Shown in pieces: positions 25,748 through 37,193 of a stretch of 64,000 bases of DNA (positions are counted from its first letter, which is position 1; each line of letters starts with the position of its first letter). The translations under genes were made by a program, and so were the position numbers. Origin of the DNA: Oenanthe sinensis (Eukaryota; Streptophyta; Magnoliopsida; Apiales; Apiaceae); the NCBI GenBank assembly GCA_028671895.1, contig CM053796.1, positions 37,694,860 through 37,758,859 on the forward strand. The letters are read 5' to 3'. A model generated the notes under the pieces. That model worked only from the letters and a program-made list of their open reading frames with translations. It was not told where the DNA came from and ran no database searches.

Positions 25748-28145
25748 ATGGGTCAAAAAGATTCAGGTGTGAAAATTCCAGTTTTAGAGAAAGATGAATA
25801 TTTTCCATGGAAGGTCAAAATGCATCTGCATCTTCTTTTTCTCGACCCTTCTTATGTTAACTGCATAGAAAAAGGTCCTCATGTTCCCATGAAGCTAGTC
25901 ACAGGTGTAAACTCTGATGGAACTCCTGCACTTGACAGACATGTTCCAAAACTTATTTCTGAGTTCACAGAAGAGGATGAAAAAGAAGTACTCAAAGACA
26001 AGAAGGCCATGAACATTCTATTTAATGGTCTAGATAAAGATATGTTTGACAATGTTATAAACTGTACTTCATCAAAAGAAGTATGGGATACACTTCAAAC
26101 TCTGTGTGAAGGAACTGAATAAGTAAGGAAAAACAAGATTACACTCTTGATTCAAAAATATGAATCATTTCATTTCAAGAGTGGAGAATCTATCAATGAC
26201 ACCTATAGCAGATTTCAGAAGTTGTTAAATGGACTGAAGCTATATGGTAGGGTTTATGCAACTGAGGATACAAATATAAAATTTCTTAGATCTCTTCCAA
26301 AAGAATGGAAACCAATGACTGTTTCCATTAGACAATCTCAGGACTCCAAGGATTTTACTCTAGAGAAACTTTATGGTATTCTCAAGACATATGAGTTGGA
26401 AATCCAACAAGATGAAGAGATTGAGAAGAATCAAAGAAAAGAGAAAACTGTGGCTTTGGTAGTCAAGGGAAATGAAGAGAAGAAGGAAAATGGCTATGAA
26501 GAAGAGTCAGTCATGATGGCTGGTGATGCTGTTGAAGAATCATTCAAGAGAAAAGGAAAGAGCAAGTGTGAAGAAGATGAAACATGCTCTCAGGATGATT
26601 TGGATGAGATTGATGAGCACCTTGCATTTCTGACAAGGAAATTTTCAAAGCTAAAATTCAAGAAGAATCCATATGCTCAAAGGCCTGGATCCCAGTTTAG
26701 AAACAACAATCAAAATAAAAATCTGGTTGATAGATCTAAATTCAAATGCTTTAACTGTGGATTGGCTGGTCATTTCTCAAGTGAGTGCAGGAAGCCAAAA
26801 CAAGAAAAGGCAAAGTCATATGAGGGTATTGATTATAAGAAGAAATACTTTGACCTTTTAAAATAAAAAGAAAAGGCTTTTGTAACTGAGGAGAAGGACT
26901 GGGCTGCTGAGGATAGTGATTCTGAAGAATATGTCAATCTTGCATTAATGGCCAATCATGAAGATGAAGAAGCTAGTTCAGCATCTAATCAGGTACTAGC
27001 TACCAACTTTTCCGAGCTTACATCTGAGGAATGCAATAGTACTATTAATGAAATGTCTAATGAACTGTACAATTTGCATGTCACTCTAAAATCTCTAAAC
27101 AAAGAAAATCTCAAGTTAAAGAACACCATTGATGCCTTAACTGAGAGAAATATTTTTCTTGAAAATGAACTTGTTTGTTTAGAAAGATTTAAGCAGGAAA
27201 GAAAGGATGCTAGGAATGAACTAGTAAACAGTTTGAAAAGAGAAGAATTGTTGAAAGAACAATTAGCTGAAGAAATTGAAACCATTAGCAAATGGAATAG
27301 GTCTGCTAAAACTGCCAAACAAATTATTGATGTTCAGGGTGTAGATACTCTAGGAGAACTCCCCAAATCAATAAGCAAGTCATTGGCTGATACTTCAATG
27401 GATAAAGATCAATCGACTGCTAATCCTTCATCAACTGATAAGGATTATCAATCGATTGATGCTGAATCAATCGATAAGCATCCATCGACAAGTAAATCAT
27501 CAATGGCTAATAAAAAGAACAAATTTAGCACTCCTATTAAGTTTGTTAAGGAAACCAAAAATCAAGTTGAGGCTGAGAAAATCAACATAGGTAGCTTATC
27601 CAAGAAACAACTAAAAGAAAAATTAGAAAAGATAGCACCTGTGGAAATTACTCAACCTAAGCCTGAGAAAAAGAAAAAGAATAGGAATGGTAAAGTAGGC
27701 ATAAATAAGCACAGTAACTACACTCCTGATATGTATGCACCTAGAAAAGTCTGTGCTAAATGTGGTAGTGTAAATCATTTGTCCATGCAATGCAAAAGTG
27801 AAAAGAATTCTATATCTGCAAATGATTTAAATATACATGCCATGACTGCAAATGCCATGTTTACCAATCCTATGCTCATGAATGCCATGTCTTCTAATTT
27901 GGTTGCACCTAATGTTCATATGCCTTATGCACAAGTTCCATACATGTATAATCCCTTCTTTGCATATCCTAATATGAACATGTCTGGTATGCCATGGAAC
28001 ATGCTTAATGTAAATGATGAAATTCATGGAAATTAAAGTGGATTTAAACCCACCAAAACAAAAGGAACCTAAGTTGACAACAGGGACTCAGGCTGTAACT
28101 AATAAAAGAGGACCCAAGGCAACTTGGGTACCAAAAGTAACTTGA
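25748..28145 (+). pseudogene. Sirevirus gag, degraded
   Basis: Starts at an ATG 45 bp after the primer site. The UBN2/DUF4219-type capsid region is in the first 220 codons (e.g. INDTYSRFQKLLNGLKLYG). A CCHC knuckle CFNCGLAGHFSSEC lies near 26746 and a second, CAKCGSVNHLSMQC, near 27750, separated by a charged coiled-coil-like stretch. Stops interrupt the same frame at 26120 (TAA where CAA is expected), 26864 (likewise) and 28034. A frame change near 28070 precedes the last block, ending TWVPKVT and a stop at 28143. Codons at 27395-27510 (SIDKHPSTSKSS region) are built from the LTR palindrome. Confidence 0.9.
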
Positions 28146-28164
28146 TTGTTTTATATGTGTGTAG

Positions 28165-31100
28165 GGAAACAGGAAGAAAAATCTCTGGTATTTGGATAGT
28201 GGATGTTCAAGGCACATGACTGGAGATTTGTCCCTGCTCACAAAATTTGTGGAAAAGGCTGGTCTAGGAGTTACTTTTGGAGATAACAACAAAGGTTTTA
28301 CTCTGGGATATGGCTCAATTGCAAAAGAAAATGTTATCATTGAAACTGTAGCACTAGTTGATGGATTGAAGCACAATTTGCTCAGTATTAGTCAACTGTG
28401 TGATAATGGTAATGGTGTGTGGTTTACAACTGAATCATGCATCATAGCCAACAAAGAATCTGGTGAAATTCTCTTAACTGGAGAAAGAAAAGGGAATGTC
28501 TATGTGGCTGATTTTCACTCTGTAAAGGCAAATTCAATGACATGTCTACTTAGCAAAGCCAATACAGAAGAAAGTTGGACTTGGCACAAGAAACTAGCCC
28601 ATTTGAATTTCAAAGCCATGAATTTATTGGTTAGAAAGAATCTGGTTAGAGGCATTCCACAGATGGAATTCACCAAAGATGGACTATGTGATGCATGTCA
28701 AAAGGGAAAACAAAGAAAAACATCATTCAAGTCAAAGTCTGAATCATCAATTGATAAGCCTCTGGAATTATTGCACATGGACTTATTTGGTCCAGTCAAC
28801 ATCATGTCAATTGCCAAAAAGAAATATGCCTTAGTAATTGTGGATGACTTCACAAGATTTTCATGGGTATATTTCTTACACTCTAAAGATGAAGCAAGCA
28901 AATTAATTATCAATCATGTGAAGAATGTTGACAATGGCACTGAATGGAAGGTCAAGAAATTTAGAAGTGACAATGGTACTGAATTCAAGAATTCAACCAT
29001 GAGAGAATTCTGTGAAGAAAAAGGTATCACTCATCATTTCTCTGCTCCAAGAACTCCACAGCAAAATGGAGTAGTTGAAAGGAAAAATAGGACCTTGATT
29101 GAAGCTGCTAGAACTATGTTAGAAGAAGCAAAACTTCCTACATACTTCTGGGCAGAAGCAATTAATACTGCTTGCTACATTCAAAATATTTCCATGATCA
29201 ATAAACTTCAAGGCAAAACTCCATATCAATTGATAAAGAAAGACAAGAAGCCAACAGTTAACTTTATTCATGTCTTTGGCTGCAAATGCTTTGTACTGAG
29301 AAATCAAGGTGAAAATCTAGGAAAATTTGAAGCCAAAGCTGATGAAGCTATATTTGTTGGATATGGAATAACAACCAAAGCATACAGAGTCTACAATCTT
29401 AGATTACACATTGTTATGGAATCTATGCATGTAGTCTTTGATGACAAGAAAATTCAAGGGTTGTTTGATGAAGGATTTCATGATCTATTGCAGTTTGAAA
29501 ATGAATCCACAAGTAATATTGAAGATAGTGATGATAATATGGAAAACACAAGAGCACAAGTACCTAGAATCCTCCCATCAATTGATGTCAATGCATCAAC
29601 AGATAACTTATCAGTTGACAATCATCAATCAACTGATAATACATCAATTGATAATCATTCGATGGATATCAACTCTGCTCAACAATCTTCAAGTAGAGTG
29701 TCCATCTCAGGGGGAGGGTTCTCAAATAGTCAATCACATCACAATGATCATAACACTTCCAATGATCATGAAGCATCATCTTCAAGGACAAATTTACCAT
29801 CACAAAGGAAATTGACAAAAAGCCATCCCTTTGAATTAATAATTGGAGATGCAAATGATGGTGTCAAAACTAGAAGTGCAACTCAAAATGAATGCTTGTA
29901 TAGTAGCTTCCTGTCTCAAGAAGAACCAAAAAGGATTGAAGAAGCCTTGAATGATCCTGATTGGATAATTGCTATGCAAGAAGAGTTGAATCAATTTGAA
30001 AGAAACAAGGTATGAAAGCTGGTGCCCAAACCAAAGAACAAGTCTATCATTGGTACAAAATGGGTGTTCAGAAACAAAATGGATGAATCTGGTACAGTGA
30101 CAAGAAATAAAGCAAGATTAGTGGCAAAGGGCTATTCACAAGAAGAAGGCATAGATTTTGATGAAACTTTTGCACCAGTTGCAAGATTGGAAGCAATCAG
30201 AATCTTTCTAGCATATGCTGCTCATGCTAATTTCAAGGTGTATCAAATGGATGTGAAAAGTGCTTTTCTCAATGGAGAACTAGAAGAAGAAGTATATGTA
30301 GAACAACCTCCTGGCTTTATTGATCCTGTTCATCCTGGATTTGTATAATATCTTCTCAAGGCACTTTATGGATTGAAGCAAGCACTTAGAGCCTGGTATG
30401 ACACATTGTCTAAATTCTTGATTGAGAATCACTTCACAAGAGGTACTGTTGATAAAACTCTCTTTCATAGAAATGTAAATGGCTCTATGATTCTTGTTCA
30501 AATCTATGTAGATGACATTATTTTTGGCTCAACTAATGAAAAACTTTGTAAAAAGTTTGCTAAGTTGATGCAGAGTAAATATGAAATGAGCATGATGGGA
30601 GAACTAACCTACTTTCTTGGCTTGCAAATCAAACAAGTTAAAGATGGTATTTTCATAAATCAAACCAAATATATTTCTGATTTATTAAAGAGATTTGATT
30701 TAAGTGAATGTTCTTCTGCTAAAACTCCCATGGCCCCTGCAACTAAACTTGAATTAAACACTAAGGAAGCAAAAGTGGACATTTCAAGTTATAGAGGTAT
30801 GGTTGGCTCATTACTTTATTTAACTATAAGTAGGCCAGACATAATGTTTGTTACATGTCTTTGTGCTAGGTTTCAAGCTGATCCTAGAGAATCTCATTTG
30901 ATTGCAATAAAAAGAATATTCAGATATCTCAAAGGAATTCCAAATCTTGGAATTTGGTATCCTAGAGATTCTGGATTTGATCTAATTGGTTATTCAGATG
31001 CAGATTATGCAGGTTGCAGAATTGACAGAAAAAGCACAACAGGCTCCTGTCAATTTCTAGGAAATAAGCTTGTTTCATGGTTTAGCAAGAAGCAGAATTC

Positions 31101-31449
31101 AGTGTCTACATCTACTGCAGAAGCTGAATACATTGCAGCTGGAAGTTGCTGTGCACAAATATTATGGATGAGGAATCAACTACTTGACTATGGGTTCAAC
31201 TTGAACAAAATTCCTATTTTCTGTGATAATACAAGTGCCATTGCTATAACAGAAAATCCTGTGCAACATTCCAGAACCAAGCACATTGACATAAGGTATC
31301 ACTTCATTAGGGAACATGTAATGAATGGTACAGTTGAATTACATTTTGTCCCTAGTGAAAGACAACTTGCAGACATTTTTACCAAACCATTAGATGAATC
31401 TACCTTCAATAGATTGGTCTGTGATTTAGGTATGCTTAATTATATTTAA
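28165..31449 (+). pseudogene. Sirevirus pol (PR-IN-RT-RH), three open blocks split by two stops
   Basis: Protease LDSGCSRHMTG at the start, GAG-pre-integrase with WHKKLAHLNF, integrase core with DLFGPV and SDNGTEF and PQQNGVVERKNR, reverse transcriptase with YVDDIIFGS, and RNase H with DADYAGCRIDRKSTTG and STAEAEYIAAGSC. Two in-frame stops break it: TGA at 30013 where a tryptophan codon is expected, and TAA at 30346. The IN-RT linker (about 29575-29665) encodes Ser/Thr-Ile/Val-Asp repeats written in palindrome variants. It lies in a different frame from gag, with a TAG immediately upstream (28162). Catalytic motifs survive but no full polyprotein can be made. Confidence 0.92.
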
Positions 31450-31499
31450 TCCTTTAAATATCTGACAAGTTATGTATTTATATTACTTGTAGCCATTGA

Positions 31500-31850
31500 C
31501 TATGTTAAATTATTGATTCTTCAATAATCAACTGATAAACATTTTACATATCAATGGATATTATTGGAGCTGTCGACAGATAAATATATCAATTGATGAT
31601 ATATTTGTTTATCGATGGATAGGGGTAACTATCGACAGATAGATATATCAATCAATGATATATTTGTCTATCGATGGATAATTGTACCTGTCGATGGATA
31701 AGCAATTTATCAATCGATGACCTGGAATTTTAATAGTCCAAATCATCAATCGATCTGTACAAACTCTAGCCGTTGATTACTTATTTTATCAATTGATTAA
31801 TACGTACACTCCTGTATGTATATCAGTCGATTGCCAAAATTGGTAACTTT
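31500..31850 (+). repeat. Palindrome-rich spacer between pol and ORF3
   Basis: About a dozen copies of ATCAATTGAT, ATCGATGGAT, GTCGACAGAT and near variants in 350 bp, spaced irregularly. The same motif set fills the LTR U3 and two coding linkers of this element. No coding potential. The rest up to 32130 looks like an untranslated leader for the next ORF. Confidence 0.75.
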
Positions 31851-32130
31851 TACTCTTAAATACTCTTCCAACGGTCAATTTTGTTCTATTTTGAGTAAGT
31901 AATTGATTGAGAAATCAGTAAATATAAATAGTGAGATTAAAACATCTTTTAATTCTTACTTGCAATTTTTACTAACGACTTCTCTATCTCTTTCTCTTTA
32001 TCAATCTTTGAACTTACTCTGTATCTATCTCTTGCTAAGAACCCTAAACTGCTACTGTCTAATTATTGTTTCTGTTATAATTACTAACAAGTTTGCCAGT
32101 TAATTCTATTATAAATCTTCAAACTCGATA

Positions 32131-32609
32131 ATGGCATCTTCAAAGAAAGTCTCACAATCTGGATTCTACTATGAGCTCAACAACTTCGTTGCTTGCACTA
32201 TGGTGGAGGAAGCCCCAACAGAATTTCATCCTCTAATGGAATTTCTAAGGAGTTCAAAAATTGCAAAGGCCCTCTCAGAAGCACCAAAAATAGTGTGCAA
32301 TCTAGTTGAAGAATTCTGGACAACAGCAGAAGTAGCAGATGATTTTTCTACAATCTCCTTTGAATGCAAAGGACAAAGGTATATTCTAACCACTGTGGTC
32401 TTGGGTGAGTGTTTAAATATTCCTGCAAATAATACCGAAAATGCACCCACTGACACAGATATTAGAAACATGCTTAGGGAAATCAATTATACTGCTCCTG
32501 ATGCTAGTCTAGGTAGTATTGTTAGAAAGAATCTAAGAAAAGAATGGTCATATTTCTTTGATGCTTTAATAAAGTGTTTTTCTGGTAAGGTTAGTAATTT
32601 TGATGCAAT
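32131..32609 (+). pseudogene. Sirevirus third ORF (ORF3, unknown function), truncated
   Basis: ATG frame downstream of pol in the same direction; about 160 codons belong to element 1 before element 2 cuts it. It shows no signal peptide or membrane segment in the preserved part, so I would not call it an envelope on this evidence. Conserved-looking segments include TDTDIRNMLREINYTAPDAS and IVRKNLRKEWSYFFDAL, of a kind I associate with extra ORFs in asterid Sireviruses. Codons after 32609 come from the inserted LTR. Function unknown. Confidence 0.7.
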
Positions 32610-34153
32610 TGTTGGGTTCCGAGGCATAAAACGCAGCGGATAAACGTAAATATAACGAAAAATTTCGGAACCCTAACGCAGGATCATGTATAAGATTGGA
32701 CGGAATATGGTGATAATCGAATCATACCTATTACGATCTTGAATGTCACGAACTCAACGGAGATCCTTGCTATCACGACTTGTGTCTTCCTCTCGAAAAC
32801 ACCTCTATGGTATCCACACGAGCACCTTCAAGAGCGTCTCACGATCTTGATTACGGAGTGGATGTACTAGCAAACCTTTGATAATTCGAATTGTCTTCCT
32901 GCCTCTTTGCTGCCTCTTCTAGGGTTTTTCTATCAAAAACGTGTTGTGCCTCTTAACCCTTCATTATCTATTTATAATGTTTGGTTAACAGGCCCATAGC
33001 AGCAAAACCTAACCCATGTAGGTCTAGGAAAATAATAAAACGAATTTTATTATTTAATTAATAACTAAGTCATACTTAATTATTATGGGCAGAAATACAA
33101 TTCTAATTTGAATTTATATTATCTTAATTAATTAAGTCTCACTTAATTAATATAATAAAAATTCAAATAATTATCAATTAATTTAAATCTATAATTTAAA
33201 TTAACTATTCCTCTAAGTGCTCTTTGCGTGTGACCCTATAGGTTATTATTTAATTGTCAATAATTTTATTCTCCAATAAAATTATAAACAATGAGCGGCA
33301 TCTAGTAATACATCATTGCTACCCAATTAAACAATAATTAAATCGTGATTCGATAAAACCTTTCGTGATTAATGTTTCCGTGTAATATAATCCTTTTAAC
33401 CATATATATTATAGATTAAACTCGAGGCATGTATTTAGTCATCCTCTTCAACATTTAATCCGGGTTTACTTGATCCATGAGTAGACTATGAAAACAAATC
33501 ATTATTTGAGCACGGCCATGCATTTTATAGTCTCACTCAATCAAGAGGCCAATAATATCTCTCCTAATTATAGGAGGGTTAAATCCTTTATCTATCATTC
33601 ATATTTCTCATACGACTCATGATATACCCGATGTCCACTTTTATCATTACCCGGTCAAAGGTAACTTTTAATGTAGTCAAAGTATATTAATCCTCGTATA
33701 AAAATATAATGATCTCAAGTCAGAGGATCATTACACCATTATCACTGTGAGTCTTTCTTATGACTTTATTAAACATGAAGAATCTCACTGTGGGTCTGTC
33801 CAGTACCATGTACTCCTGCATGTACCTATGTGTTGACTTTAGTATCCCCATACTTATAACCAATGAGATGTGGTTATCTGTCAAACAACATACTAGTCTA
33901 TTTATGTATTATTATTGTCATATAATAATAATACTCGACTAGGGACATTTAAGAATATGATATATTATATAATCTCAAGTTCAAGTCATGTACTAAACTA
34001 TACAATATGTATCATGATTCTAAGGACATTTATTATGCTAACAAATATATCGCAGTAATTAAAGTCATAATAAATATGTTTATTGAATAATCAATTGACA
34101 TAAAGGTTTATCAAAATAAACATTGTATTGCCTCTAGGGCACCTACACCAACA
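32610..34153 (-). repeat. 3' LTR of element 2
   Basis: 1,544 bp. On its own strand it begins TGTTGGTGTAGGTGCCC and ends CGGAACCCAACA. It is flanked inside by the polypurine tract GCAAGTGGGAGAT (minus). Open frames within it are chance frames, repeated in all LTR copies. Confidence 0.95.
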
Positions 34154-34167
34154 ATCTCCCACTTGCA

Positions 34168-35641
34168 CTAGAGCCAATCACCCATGTATCTAATACCCAT
34201 GGAACTAGTGTGACCGTCGTGCTTCTTCTGCGATAAGCCTTTGGTCAGTGGGTCTGCAATGTTATCATTTGTGTGCACTTTACATATGTGTATGTCACCC
34301 CTTTCATTAATCTCTCGAATGAGGTGATATCTCCTGAGTATGTGTTTGGTTCGGGAGTGAGCTCTAGGTTCTTTAGCCTGTGCAATGGCTCCATTATTAT
34401 CGCAGTATAGATCAATGGGATCTGCGATCGATGGAACCACTCCCAAATCATTAATGCATTTTCGAATCCAAACAGCTTCCTTAACCGCTTCACAAGCTGC
34501 AATGTACTCAGCCTCCATTGTAGAATCAGCTACTGTTTCTTGCTTTGAACTCTTCCAACTCACAGCACCTCCGTTTAGACAAAACACAAAACCAGACTGT
34601 GATACAGTATCATCCCTGTCTATTTGGAAACTTGCATCGGTGTAACCTTTTACAACCAGTTTCTCCTCTCCTCCATACACCAAGAATGAATCTTTAGTCC
34701 TTTTCAAGTACTTTAGAATATTCTTGACAACCGTCCAGTGACCTTCACCTGGATTAGATTGGTATCTGCTCGTCATACTTAAAGCATACGAAACATCTGG
34801 GCGAGTACATACCATTGCATACATGATGGATCCAATTGCTGAGGCATATGGAACCTTACTCATGCGGTCCTTGTCATCCAATGATTTTGGACACTGATCT
34901 TTAGAGATCGTTATCCCTTGAGATACGGGGACATATCCCTTTTTTGCATTTTGCATACCAAAACGATGCAAAACCTTTTCGATGTATGTACTCTGACTTA
35001 GACCGATCATCCTTCTAGATCTATCCCTATAGATCCTCATTCCTAGAATGTAGGATGCTTCTCCTAAGTCTTTCATAGAAAAGTTGCTCCCTAACCAAAT
35101 CTTAACAGCCTTGAGAGAAGGTATGTCATTCCCCATTAGTAGTATATCATCAACATATAGTACTATGAATGCCACATGGCTCCCACTAACCTTCTTGTAA
35201 ACACAAGGTTCATCTTCGTTTTGAACAAAGCCATACTCCTTGACTGTTTCATCAAAACGGATATTCCATCTCCTAGAGGCTTGCTTCAATCCATAAATGG
35301 ATCGACGTAATTTACATACCTTGCTAACATTCCTTGGATCGACAAAACCTTCAGGTTGTGTCATGTACACTTCCACATCCTCTTCAAGGATTCCGTTAAG
35401 GAAGGCTGTTTTGACATCCATTTGCCAGATTTCATAATCATGGAATGCTGCAATAGCAAGCAAAATCCTTATAGACTTGACCATAGCCACTGGTGAGAAA
35501 GTCTCATCATAGTCAATACCATGAATTTGTCTGAAACCTTTTGCAACCAGCCTTGCTTTATAGGTCTGAACATTTCCATCCATGTCAGTTTTCTTCTTGA
35601 AAACCCATTTGCACCCTATGGGTTTTACCCCTTCAGGTGGA
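34168..35641 (-). pseudogene. Element 2 pol, 3' part (RT and RNase H)
   Basis: Reverse transcriptase with GCKWVFKKK, ARLVAKGF, QMDVKTAFLNG and YVDDILLMGND, and RNase H with YTDASF, STMEAEYIAACEA and DNNGAIAQAKEP, ending at a stop just before the polypurine tract. Open throughout, but severed from protease and integrase by the solo LTR at 35647-37188, so no polyprotein can form. Confidence 0.92.
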
Positions 35642-35646
35642 TCAAC

Positions 35647-37188
35647 TGAAGTGTTTCGTGACACAAACGCAGCGGAATAAACGCGAAAAATAAATCAAAA
35701 TAGCGAAACCCTCCGCAGGATCCATGCGAAAACAAAAGATTTAATTCGGAGATAAAGAATAAATACCTTTAGAAGCTTTAACAGTTCATTAATGGAAGAT
35801 TAATGGAGGTCCAAAGCTTGTTTAATCACCACGTATCCCGCTCTCGCGATCTACGCTCTACGGTATCCACACGAACACTTTTCATGAAGGATTGATGTGT
35901 ACTAGCACCCGAAAACTTCTTCTCTCTCTATCTTCCTCCTCTCTCAGAGCGGCTAGGGTTTTTGTAAAATGTATTTTTATTAAATCAGTCCATAAAGAGA
36001 TTATATAGAGAGAGGAATAAGTTTTCTAATTATAATCCAATTATAATTAATACTAATCCAAAATTCTAAATTATTTAATTAAGTCTCACTTAATTAATTA
36101 ATTATTAATTTTGGAATTAGTTTAAGTAATTCATTTATTCTATTTATATAATTAATTAAGTCATACTTAATTAATATCATAAATAAAATAAATTACTTAT
36201 TTAATTTAAATTCATAATTTAAATTATTTCTCCTTCAAGCGTTCTTTGTGTGTGACCCTGTAGGTTATTATTACGTTGGCAACAATTTTAATATCTAATT
36301 AAAATTGTAAACAATGAGCGGCATCTAGTAATACATCATTGCTATCCAAGTAATAATAATAAATCGGTGATTCGATTAAGCCTTTCGTGAATAATGTTCC
36401 ATGTAATATAATCCCTTTAATCTTGATATTATAGATTAAACTCAAGGCATGTCTCGTGTCATCCTCTTCATAATTTAATCTTTATTTTCTTGATCGATGA
36501 GTAGACTATTAAAATCAAATCAACATTTGAGCACGGCCGTGCATTTCATAGTCTCACTCAAACAAGAGGCCAATAATATCACTCCTAAAATTAGGAGGAT
36601 TAAATCCCATCTAGATCATTCATATTTCTCATACGATTCATAATATACCCAATGTCCACTTTTATCATCACCCGGTCAAAGGTAACTTTTAATGTAATCA
36701 AAGTATATTAATTCTCGTATAGAAATATAATGATTTCAGGTCTAAGGATCATTACACCATTATCACAGTGAGAATTACTTATGACACTTACTTAACATGT
36801 AGAATCTCACGGCGGGTCATTCCAGTGCCATGCATTGATACATGCACTTATGTTCTTGACTTTAGTATCCCCATACCTATGACCAATGAGATGTGGTCAT
36901 CTGTCAAGAAACATACTAGTCTTTGTGCATTATTATTGTCCTTAAATAATAATACTCGACTAGGGAATTTTAGGAATAAGATACTATTCATATAATATCA
37001 TTTTTAAGTCACATACTTAAAGATATATAATACGTATCAAAATTCCAAGGACATTTATTATGCTTTCAATTTATTACGCAGTAAATAAAACATAATAAAT
37101 AAATAATAATCAATAAAACATAATCCTTAATAATAAATATTTTCCTTAAAATATAAAAAGTATTGTCTCTAGAGCACAATTACTAACA
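35647..37188 (-). mobile_element. Solo LTR with perfect 5-bp target duplication
   Basis: A 1,542-bp block bounded by TG..CA and flanked on both sides by TCAAC (35642-35646 and 37189-37193). It interrupts the WTLVD/PPEG region of element 2's pol, which is continuous in element 3. On the minus strand it begins TGTTAGTAATTGTGC, and it shares motifs with the element 2/3 LTR (CGCAGCGG near one end, GTGTGACCCT, GAGCGGCATCTAGTAATACATC). It is therefore a diverged relative. No internal domain remains, as expected from LTR-LTR recombination. Confidence 0.92.
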
Positions 37189-37193
37189 TCAAC

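Larger units (their letters stand above)
24577..32609 (+). mobile_element. Element 1: Sirevirus-lineage Ty1-copia, interrupted at its 3' side
   Basis: Order: 5' LTR, tRNA-Met primer site, gag with two zinc knuckles, pol in the copia order PR-IN-RT-RH, a palindrome-rich spacer, then a third ORF. Protease LDSGCSRHMTG, the very large gag, the C-rich U5 end (TTCAACCCCCCCTTCTAC) and the extra sense ORF after pol are Sirevirus traits. The element is cut by element 2 at base 32609. The rest of its third ORF, polypurine tract and 3' LTR are not in the window and are expected beyond element 3. Multiple stops and a frameshift show it is old and inactive. Confidence 0.9.

Noticed and set aside
31500..32130. 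3' LTR of element 1 directly after pol
   Set aside because: It shares only the palindrome motif with the 5' LTR, not its ends or TATA region, and the third ORF follows it.
33760..33942. 60-codon frame repeated at 42673-42855
   Set aside because: It lies inside both LTRs of element 2 and repeats only because the LTRs do.
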